A model generated the notes under the pieces. It was not told the DNA's origin. It did no database searches and saw only the letters and a list, made by a program, of their open reading frames with translations. A stretch of 5,182 bases of DNA from Conexibacter sp. (GTDB lineage: Bacteria > Actinomycetota > Thermoleophilia > Solirubrobacterales > Solirubrobacteraceae). Location of the stretch: positions 1-5,182 of the forward strand of contig JAOPZG010000245.1 of the NCBI GenBank assembly GCA_025964215.1, in the 5' to 3' direction. Positions 1 through 5,068 of the stretch are shown in pieces (position 1 is the first letter of the stretch; each line of letters starts with the position of its first letter). The translations under genes were made by a program, and so were the position numbers.

Positions 1-4
1 CGAT

Positions 5-838
5 GTGGGCATGCCCGAGCTCGACCACGGCGTGCCCTCCGAGGCGCCGCCGGCCGTCCCACCGCCGCTGCGTCCCGTCGCCGACGTCCCGCGGCGCACG
101 CCGGCCGAGGAGGCCCGGACCCTGCTCGCCGCCACGAACGTCGCGACGCTGGCGACGCTCAGCGACGACGGCGGCCCGTGGGGCTCGATGGTCACCTACG
201 CCGCGCTGCCGGGTGGCGCGCCGGTCCTCTGCGTCTCGCAGCTCGCCGAGCATGGGCGCAACCTGGCGCGCGACCCGCGGGCGAGCCTCGTCGTCGTCGA
301 CCCCGCGCCGGTCACCGACCCGCTCTCGGCCGGACGCGTCACGCTCGCCGGCGTCGCCGAGCAGCCGGAGGGCGAGGACCACGCGGCCGCCCGCGCCGCC
401 TATCTCGACGCGGTCGCCTCCGGCAAGTACTACATCGACTACACCGACTTCTCGCTCTACGTCCTGCGCGTGCAGCGCGTGCGCTGGGTCGGCGGCTACG
501 GCCGCATGTCCTCGGCCGACGGGCCCGACTACGCGAGCGCGCAGGCCGACCCGGTCGGCAACGCGGCCGGCGCCGTCGCCCATCTCAACGACGACCACGC
601 CGACGCGCTGCTCGCGATGGCCCGGGGCCTCGGCGGCTACCCGGACGCGACGAGCGCCCGCTGCGCCGCGGCCGACCGCTACGGCCTGGACCTCGTCCTC
701 GAGACCCCGCGCGGCACCGCCCCGGCCCGCGTCGGCTTCGCCGAGCCGGTCACCGAGCCCGCGGGACTCCGGGGCGCGACGGTCGAGCTGACCCGCCGCG
801 CCCGCGAGATCTCAGCGCACCCGACTCAAGGGGTCTGA
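5..838 (+). CDS. HugZ-like protein: PNPOx split barrel plus DUF2470 domain
   Basis: Up to 277 aa read from GTG at 5; ATG at 11 is an alternative, and the frame is open to the window edge, so the true start could lie upstream and no ribosome site can be judged. A proline-rich N-terminal stretch (residues 10-33) precedes a pyridoxamine-5'-phosphate-oxidase-like split barrel at about 36-165, with NVATLATLSDDGGPWGS at its start and the VGGYGRMS segment (162-169) typical of HugZ/DUF2470 proteins. A DUF2470 domain follows at about 185-268, marked by HLNDDHADAL (193-202). Characterised family members include haem-degrading HugZ/HutZ, but many actinobacterial members have no known activity, so haem binding is inference. 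No transmembrane segment is seen, so it is probably cytosolic. The last codons (Thr-Gln-Gly-Val) and the TGA stop lie within the first unit of the downstream tandem repeat. It converges with the acyl-CoA ligase gene. Confidence 0.8.
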   Translation: MGMPELDHGVPSEAPPAVPPPLRPVADVPRRTPAEEARTLLAATNVATLATLSDDGGPWGSMVTYAALPGGAPVLCVSQLAEHGRNLARDPRASLVVVDPAPVTDPLSAGRVTLAGVAEQPEGEDHAAARAAYLDAVASGKYYIDYTDFSLYVLRVQRVRWVGGYGRMSSADGPDYASAQADPVGNAAGAVAHLNDDHADALLAMARGLGGYPDATSARCAAADRYGLDLVLETPRGTAPARVGFAEPVTEPAGLRGATVELTRRAREISAHPTQGV

Positions 839-940
839 CCCCCTGCGTGAACGCGACTCAAGGGGTCTGACCCCCTGCGTGGGCGCGCCTCAAGGGGTCT
901 GACCCTCTGCGTGGGCGCGCCGCAGGGGGTCTGACCCTAG
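825..940. repeat. 32-bp tandem repeat array with palindromic core, four units
   Basis: Four units with an exact 32-bp period start at 825, 857, 889 and 921; the last is partial. Each carries the core GGGGTCTGACCCC or a slightly shortened version: a perfect 13-bp odd palindrome at 830-842 and 862-874, and 11-bp GGGTCTGACCC at 895-905 and 927-937. The cores are joined by GCGTG(AA/GG)CGCG-type spacers. Units 2-3 and 3-4 share the spacer GCGTGGGCGCGCC, while the first spacer differs, which suggests stepwise duplication. In unit 4 the left flank changes to CGCAGGGGG, the reverse complement of the right flank CCCCCTGCG of units 1 and 2. The array fills the space between two convergent genes and overlaps the 3' end of the left one. 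It resembles REP-type extragenic palindromes; a link to a REP-associated transposase is inference, and none is in the window. Confidence 0.9.
830..937. terminator. Candidate bidirectional terminator formed by the repeat palindromes
   Basis: Each repeat core can fold as a short GC hairpin (GGGG-TCTGA-CCCC or GGG-TCTGA-CCC) on either strand. In addition, CCCCCTGCG at 839-847 or 871-879 can pair perfectly over 9 bp with CGCAGGGGG at 921-929. The location between two convergent genes is where transcription from both sides must end. No run of T follows any hairpin on either strand, so a classical intrinsic terminator is not shown, and the function is inferred from position and symmetry. Confidence 0.3.
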
Positions 941-2727
941 CCGGTGTACATGCCGCCGATGTCGCCGTCGTACTTCTCGGCGATCGGCTTGCGCTTGAGC
1001 TTCATCGTCGGCGTCAGCTCGTCGCCGCCGGGCAGCCAGTCGCCCTCGACGATGACGAACTTCTTGATCTGCTCGACCCGCGCGAGCGTCGCGTTGGCGG
1101 CGTCGACGCCGGCCTGGATCGCGGTCCGGACGGCGTCCTCGCCCGCCAGCTCCTCGAGCGACTTCTCGCCGAGCCCGTTCTGCGCCGCCCACGCCGGGGC
1201 GAAGTCGGCGTCGAGCACGATCAGCGCCGTGTTGTAGGGCTTGGCGTCGCCGATGCAGACCGCGTTGCCGATCAGCGGCGACGCGCTCTTCAGCGACGCC
1301 TCGATGTTGGCCGGCGACATGTTCTTGCCGGCCGCGTTGATGATGATCTCCTTCTTGCGGTCGACGATCTTGACGTAGCCGTCCTCGTCGATCTGCGCGA
1401 TGTCGCCGGTGTGCAGCCAGCCCTCGGGATCGATCGTCTCCGCCGTCTTCTCCGGCAGCCCGCGGTAGCCGAGCATCACGAGCCCGCCGCGGATCAGCAG
1501 CTCGCCGTCCTCGGCGAGCTTGAGCTCGCAGCCGGGCGTCGCCGGGCCGACGGTGCCGATCTTGATCTTCTCCGGCGGGTTGACCGAGCCGCCGCCGCAC
1601 GTCTCGCTCATCCCCCACAGCTCGCTGAGCGGCAGGCCGATGGCGTGGAAGAACTCCAGGACCGGCACGGGCGTCGGGGCGGCGCCGACGTTGATCGCCA
1701 CGACCTGGTCGAGGCCGAGCATCCCGCGCAGCCCCGCGAACATCTCGGTGTCGGCCTGCGCGACCGCGGCGGCCAGCTCCTCCGGCACGGGCTCGCCGGC
1801 CTGCTCGAGCTGGACCTTCTTGACGGCCGCGGCCAGCGCCGCCTGCGCCTTCTCGCGCTGCTCGTCGGGCTGGCCGGCGACCATCGCCTCCAGGCCCGCC
1901 TTCAGCTTCTCCCAGATCCGCGGGACCGCGAAGAACCAGTGCGGCCGGACCTCGGGCAGGAAGGAGATGATGTCGCGCGGGTTGGGGCAGCACGTGACCT
2001 GGAAGCCGAAGACGATCGGCAGGTAGTGGTGCGCCGCCCGCTCGGCGATGTGCGCGTTGGGCAGCCACGAGATGACGCGCGCGCCCTCGGGGAACTCGAC
2101 GATCTCCTCGATCCCGCCGACCGCGGCCAGCAGGTTGCGGTGCGCGAGCTCGACGCCCTTCGGCGGGCCGGTCGTGCCCGAGGTGTAGATCAGCGTGAGG
2201 ACGTCCTCGGGACCGAGCTGCGCGATCGACGCCTCGACGTCGAAGCCGTCTTCGGCCACGTCGGCCAGCGCCGTCGTCCCCTCGACCGCCTCGCCGTCGA
2301 CCACGATCACGTGCGCGAGGTCCGGCAGCGACTTGCGCGCCTCGAGCACGTTCTCCAGGAACTGCTGCTCGGTGATGATGATCGTCGCGCCGGCGTCCGA
2401 GACCACGTACTCGATCTGGTTCGGCGCGTAGGTCATGTAGATGGAGAAGGGCGTCGCCCCCACCATCATCGCCGCGAGGTCCGCCTGGTGGAACTCGGGG
2501 CGGTTGCCCAGCATCAGGGCGATGGTGTCGCCCTTGCGGAGGCCGAGCGCGTGGAGCCCGCCGGCGAGCCGGTCGACGCGCTCGCGCAGGTCGGCCCAGG
2601 TCCAGGAGGTCTCACCGCCCTTGGTCCTGATGGCGACCTCGTCGGCGCGTTGGGACGATGTGAGGCGGAAGGCCTCGGCGATCGTCGCCGCGTCGATGGC
2701 GCGCTTCGGTGCGGTGCTGCTCTCCAC
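937..2727 (-). CDS. Long-chain fatty-acid--CoA ligase (FadD15-like, AMP-binding)
   Basis: A 596-aa ANL-superfamily enzyme, near the roughly 600 aa usual for FadD15-type ligases. It should activate fatty acids to acyl-AMP and then acyl-CoA using ATP and CoA, in the cytosol or at the membrane face. Visible motifs: P-loop YTSGTTGPPKG (181-191); WGMSET (371-376) for adenine/acyl binding; WLHTGD with ATP-ribose Asp442; hinge-region DRKKE (456-460) followed by AAGKNMSP (465-472); and a C-terminal TPTMKLKRK (572-580) holding the expected catalytic lysine, probably Lys576. An alanine-rich helical stretch at about 282-335 lies before the WGMSET region. The start is GTG at 2727 with GGAGGA 7 nt upstream. 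It is last in the dxr-rseP-fadD operon, 18 nt after rseP, and its TAG stop sits on the edge of the repeat array. Chain-length preference cannot be told; a lipid-modifying or terpenoid-related acid is possible given its neighbours. The family call is firm. Confidence 0.93.
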   Translation of the reverse strand: MESSTAPKRAIDAATIAEAFRLTSSQRADEVAIRTKGGETSWTWADLRERVDRLAGGLHALGLRKGDTIALMLGNRPEFHQADLAAMMVGATPFSIYMTYAPNQIEYVVSDAGATIIITEQQFLENVLEARKSLPDLAHVIVVDGEAVEGTTALADVAEDGFDVEASIAQLGPEDVLTLIYTSGTTGPPKGVELAHRNLLAAVGGIEEIVEFPEGARVISWLPNAHIAERAAHHYLPIVFGFQVTCCPNPRDIISFLPEVRPHWFFAVPRIWEKLKAGLEAMVAGQPDEQREKAQAALAAAVKKVQLEQAGEPVPEELAAAVAQADTEMFAGLRGMLGLDQVVAINVGAAPTPVPVLEFFHAIGLPLSELWGMSETCGGGSVNPPEKIKIGTVGPATPGCELKLAEDGELLIRGGLVMLGYRGLPEKTAETIDPEGWLHTGDIAQIDEDGYVKIVDRKKEIIINAAGKNMSPANIEASLKSASPLIGNAVCIGDAKPYNTALIVLDADFAPAWAAQNGLGEKSLEELAGEDAVRTAIQAGVDAANATLARVEQIKKFVIVEGDWLPGGDELTPTMKLKRKPIAEKYDGDIGGMYTG

Positions 2728-2734
2728 TTCCGAC

Positions 2735-2740
2735 TCCTCC
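2735..2740 (-). promoter_or_regulatory. Strong Shine-Dalgarno GGAGGA for the acyl-CoA ligase
   Basis: GGAGGA on the minus strand ends 7 nt before the GTG at 2727, inside the 18-nt rseP-fadD gap. It fixes the GTG start. It is the only convincing ribosome site for any gene in the window. Confidence 0.85.
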
Positions 2741-2745
2741 AGTCG

Positions 2746-3828
2746 CTACTTCACCCCGAAGCCGCCGTCCTGCAACCGACCGATGTCGTTGGTCAGCCCC
2801 ACGGCGAACAGCATGAGGACCAATACGAATCCTACGTAGCTGGCCTGCTCCATGATCCGGAACGGGATGGGACGTCCGCGTACCTTCTCGGCCAGCGCCC
2901 AGAAGATATGCCCCCCGTCCAGCGGAAGGAAGGGGAAGAGGTTGACGATCGCCAGGGACAGGGAGATCAGCGCGAGGATCCGGAGCGCGAGATCGAGGTC
3001 GTCGGCGGCGAAGGACTGGCGCGTGGTCTCGTAGGAGCCGACGACGCCGGAGAGCTGCTTGCGGGCCTTGGAGTCGTAGAAGAGCTTGCCGACGGTGTCG
3101 ACGGTGCTCCGCGTGACGAACCACATGTAGTCGGCCGACCGGTCGGCCGACTCGCCGATCGGCACGCGCTGGTAGGTCCCTCCGAAGGTGAAGCCGATGA
3201 GCATCCGCTTGTTGACCTTGCTGTAGCGCGGCTTGATCTCCAGCTGCTGCGTGCGGCCGCCGCGGATGACGGTGAGCGTCGCGGACGTGGCGGCGACGCA
3301 GCCCTCGACCGTGGCCTTGCCCGCGCAGGTGTGCTTGCCGATCGCGGTACGCAGGTCGTCGGGGCTGCCCTTGACGCCGTCGACGGCGACGAGCTTGTCG
3401 CCCTGCTGCAGGACGCCGACGGCGGCGGACTTCGGCGCGAGGTCGGCGACCTTGTTCGTCGACACGGGGTCGCCCTTCGCCGCGAAGAGGACGAAGAGGA
3501 TCACGAACGCGACGATGACGTTCATCAGCGGACCGGCGCCGATGACCACGAGCCGCTTCCAGACCGGCTGGCGATAGTAGGCGCGGTGCTCGTGCTCGGG
3601 CGGGATCACCTCCGCCGGGTTCATCCCCGTGATCTTCACGTAGCCGCCGAGCGGGATCGCCCCGATGCCGTACTCGGTCTCGCCGCGCTTGACCTTCCAG
3701 AGCAGCGGCGGGAAGAAGAGCGCGAAGCGCTCGACGCGCATCCCGACCGCCTTGGCCGCCAGGAAGTGGCCGAGCTCGTGGAGGATGATCAGCAGCGCGA
3801 AGCCGACGAACGCGAGGATCCAGGACAT
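2746..3828 (-). CDS. rseP: RseP/Rip1-type site-2 intramembrane metalloprotease (M50B)
   Basis: A 360-aa integral-membrane zinc protease that cuts membrane-spanning substrates; in relatives these are anti-sigma factors and remnant signal peptides. The first membrane helix (about 3-24) holds HELGH (17-21), giving zinc ligands His17 and His21 and catalytic Glu18. GAIPLGGYVK (56-65) is the conserved membrane-reentrant segment. A second helix spans about 93-115. A single PDZ domain occupies about 122-200, with GDKLVAVDG at 143-151. The third helix (about 282-300) leads into NLFPFLPLDGGH (296-307), where Asp304 is the third zinc ligand, and a last helix spans about 328-346. One PDZ and 360 aa fit Gram-positive types better than two-PDZ E. 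coli RseP. The only two cysteines, Cys168 and Cys177, are both in the PDZ region. The ATG directly follows the dxr TAG and no Shine-Dalgarno is visible, so translation is probably coupled to dxr. Substrate unknown. Confidence 0.94.
   Translation of the reverse strand: MSWILAFVGFALLIILHELGHFLAAKAVGMRVERFALFFPPLLWKVKRGETEYGIGAIPLGGYVKITGMNPAEVIPPEHEHRAYYRQPVWKRLVVIGAGPLMNVIVAFVILFVLFAAKGDPVSTNKVADLAPKSAAVGVLQQGDKLVAVDGVKGSPDDLRTAIGKHTCAGKATVEGCVAATSATLTVIRGGRTQQLEIKPRYSKVNKRMLIGFTFGGTYQRVPIGESADRSADYMWFVTRSTVDTVGKLFYDSKARKQLSGVVGSYETTRQSFAADDLDLALRILALISLSLAIVNLFPFLPLDGGHIFWALAEKVRGRPIPFRIMEQASYVGFVLVLMLFAVGLTNDIGRLQDGGFGVK
3129..3152. repeat. Perfect 24-bp palindrome inside rseP
   Basis: Two copies of the 8-bp palindrome TCGGCCGA flank CCGG, extended by AG on the left and CT on the right, giving 12 perfect base pairs of symmetry. 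On the coding strand it specifies Ser-Ala-Asp-Arg-Ser-Ala-Asp (residues 227-233 of the protease), an amino-acid repeat that partly accounts for the symmetry. It could form a strong stem in the mRNA or serve as a symmetric protein-binding site; neither is shown. Confidence 0.9.
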
Positions 3829-3831
3829 CTA
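3826..3831 (-). promoter_or_regulatory. TAGATG stop-start junction of dxr and rseP
   Basis: The dxr stop TAG (3831-3829) is followed without a gap by the rseP ATG (3828-3826), in the same reading frame. The preceding coding bases hold no AGGAGG-like stretch, only G/C-rich sequence ending in GCGCGCGCG. Termination-reinitiation by the same ribosome is the simplest way to translate rseP; this is inferred. Confidence 0.7.
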
Positions 3832-4980
3832 CGCGCGCGCCCCGATCCGCTCGGTGGCGAGCTCGCGCGCCGCGCGGTCGGCCTCGAAGAGCGACTCGAA
3901 GGCCCGGACGGGGCCGCCCGGCATCTGCTGGAGCGTCGCGTCGATCACCTCGGCGATCCCGGTGAAGGACAGGCGGTCATTCAGGAAGGCGTGCACGGCG
4001 ACCTCGTTGGCGGCGTTGAGCACGCACGGCGCGGTGCCGCCGGCGCGTGCGGCCTGGAGGCAGAGATCCAGGCACGGGAAGGCGTCGTGGTCGACCTCCT
4101 CGAAGGTCAGCGCGCCGATCTCGGCGAGCTTGAGCCGCATGGTCGGGAGCGGGACGATCTCGGGGTGGTGCAAGGCGTAGGCGATGGCGATCCGCATGTC
4201 GGGCAGGCCGAGGTGCGCGAGCTGCGCGCCGTCGGCGGTCTCCACGAGCGCGTGGACGATCGACTGCGGGTGCACGACGACGTCGATCTTGTCGTAGGGC
4301 AGGCCGAAGAGGTGGTGGGCCTCGATGACCTCGAGGCCCTTGTTCATCAACGTGGCCGAGTCGATGGTGATCTTGCCGCCCATCGACCACGTCGGGTGAT
4401 CGAGCGCCTCGGCGACGGTGACGTCCGCCAGCTCGGCGCGGGTGCGGCCGCGGAACGGGCCGCCCGAGGCGGTGATCGTCATCCGCTCCAGCGCCCCGGG
4501 CGGGACGCCGTGGAGGAGGTGGTGCAGCGCGGCGTGCTCGGAGTCGACCGGCAGGAGCTGCGCGCCGGTGGCCTCCGCGAGCTGCGTGACGAGCTCGCCA
4601 CCGACGACCAGCGACTCCTTGTTGGCCAGCGCGAGGTCGATCCCCTCCCCCAGCGCCGCGACCGTCGGGCCGAGGCCCGCGGAGCCGACGAGCGCGTTGA
4701 GCACCAGGTCGGCCTCGGACTCCAGCACGAGCTGGACCAGGCCCTCGGCACCGGTGAGCACCTCGCCGTCGGTCCACGCCTCCGCGGCGCGGGCGGCCGC
4801 GTCGGGGTCGGCGAGCGCGATCCGCCCCACGCCGTGGTCGACGGCCTGCTGCACGAGGGGCTCCCAGGAGCGGGCGGCGCTCAGCCCGACGACCTCGAGA
4901 TCGTCGGTGCGGGAGACCACGTCGAGCGCCTGGGTGCCGATCGACCCGGTGGACCCGAGCACGAGGAGACGGCGGGGCAT
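3829..4980 (-). CDS. dxr: 1-deoxy-D-xylulose 5-phosphate reductoisomerase
   Basis: A 383-aa cytosolic enzyme of the MEP isoprenoid pathway that converts 1-deoxy-D-xylulose 5-phosphate to 2-C-methyl-D-erythritol 4-phosphate with NADPH and a divalent metal; it is the fosmidomycin target. Motifs counted from ATG at 4980: NADPH-binding GSTGSIG (9-15); ANKES (119-123); PVDSEH with metal ligands Asp146 and Glu148; ASGGPFR (171-177); HPTWSMG (195-201), the substrate-covering loop with His195 and Trp198; and DSATLMNKGLE (207-217), giving Ser208, Asn213, Lys214 and third metal ligand Glu217. The C-terminal helical domain is complete (LNAANEVAV at 321-329). All expected catalytic residues are present and the length is normal. 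ATG at 4980 is chosen because the Rossmann fold begins right after it; an in-frame TTG at 5022 would add 14 non-conserved residues. No Shine-Dalgarno precedes the ATG. It is first in the operon with rseP and fadD. Confidence 0.96.
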   Translation of the reverse strand: MPRRLLVLGSTGSIGTQALDVVSRTDDLEVVGLSAARSWEPLVQQAVDHGVGRIALADPDAAARAAEAWTDGEVLTGAEGLVQLVLESEADLVLNALVGSAGLGPTVAALGEGIDLALANKESLVVGGELVTQLAEATGAQLLPVDSEHAALHHLLHGVPPGALERMTITASGGPFRGRTRAELADVTVAEALDHPTWSMGGKITIDSATLMNKGLEVIEAHHLFGLPYDKIDVVVHPQSIVHALVETADGAQLAHLGLPDMRIAIAYALHHPEIVPLPTMRLKLAEIGALTFEEVDHDAFPCLDLCLQAARAGGTAPCVLNAANEVAVHAFLNDRLSFTGIAEVIDATLQQMPGGPVRAFESLFEADRAARELATERIGARA

Positions 4981-4989
4981 GTGCGCAGA

Positions 4990-4995
4990 AGGGTA
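4990..4995 (-). promoter_or_regulatory. Candidate -10 box (TACCCT) for dxr operon
   Basis: TACCCT on the minus strand fits the TAnnnT pattern and lies 9 nt before the dxr ATG, which would give a leaderless or nearly leaderless transcript. The nearest TTG-type -35 (TTGATC, 5017-5022) is 21 nt away, too far for a standard promoter, so support is weak. Confidence 0.3.
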
Positions 4996-5039
4996 GCCGC
5001 GCGCACCTGAAGGCCGGATCAAGGGGTGGACGGGCGCAG

Positions 5040-5053
5040 CGCCGCTCGCGGCG
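5040..5053. repeat. Inverted repeat CGCCGC-TC-GCGGCG
   Basis: Perfect 6-bp arms with a 2-nt centre, 1 bp upstream of the candidate -10 box of the rightward gene. It could be an operator half, but in sequence this GC-rich it may be chance. Confidence 0.5.
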
Positions 5054-5054
5054 G

Positions 5055-5060
5055 TAGGTT
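5055..5060 (+). promoter_or_regulatory. Candidate -10 box (TAGGTT) for the rightward secreted-protein gene
   Basis: TAGGTT fits TAnnnT and ends 8 nt before the GTG start, the spacing expected for a leaderless transcript. No -35 match is seen 16-19 nt upstream. The box overlaps the left arm of the 12-bp palindrome at 5057-5068. Confidence 0.4.
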
Positions 5061-5068
5061 GCGCAACC
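5057..5068. promoter_or_regulatory. 12-bp perfect palindrome GGTTGCGCAACC, possible operator
   Basis: The palindrome lies directly between the candidate -10 box and the GTG at 5069, so a dimeric regulator bound there would cover the predicted transcription start. The regulator is unknown and the operator role is inferred from symmetry and position. Confidence 0.45.

Larger units (their letters stand above)
4981..5068. other. Divergent intergenic region between dxr and a secreted-protein gene
   Basis: These 88 bp separate the ATG of dxr (minus) from the GTG of the rightmost gene (plus) and must hold the promoters for both unless the start calls are wrong. The region contains two short inverted repeats and a TAnnnT box close to each start codon, but no Shine-Dalgarno for either gene and no good TTGACA-like -35 at standard spacing. 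Confidence 0.65.

Noticed and set aside
3..870. Two further plus-strand open frames within the HugZ-like gene
   Set aside because: Both are Arg/Pro/Ser-rich out-of-frame readings, while the chosen frame shows clear PNPOx and DUF2470 motifs.
882..921. GGCGCGCC palindromes at 882-889 and 914-921 as independent sites
   Set aside because: They are part of the duplicated spacer of the array and such GC-only palindromes are frequent in this composition.
825..940. Small CRISPR array
   Set aside because: The units are contiguous 32-bp tandem copies; the parts between cores are near-identical rather than unique spacers, and no cas gene is present.
890..2068. A 392-codon minus-strand open frame overlapping the acyl-CoA ligase
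   Set aside because: It is a frame shadow of fadD with Arg/Ala/Gly-rich low-complexity translation. Its end is set by the TGA in the repeat flank.
1411..5010. A 1199-codon plus-strand open frame covering three genes on the other strand
   Set aside because: It is antisense to dxr, rseP and fadD, which all share one frame. GC-rich codons leave few stops on the complement, and the translation is rich in Arg, Asp, Gly and Leu with no recognisable domain.
4981..5022. TTG at 5022 as the dxr start
   Set aside because: It would add 14 residues ahead of the Rossmann fold and has no ribosome site. ATG at 4980 begins immediately before the conserved LVLGSTGSIG.
5019..5027. TCAAGGGGT, matching the left part of the 32-bp repeat unit
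   Set aside because: Only 9 nt match and the palindromic core is not completed (GGA follows instead of CTGACC), so it is most likely chance.
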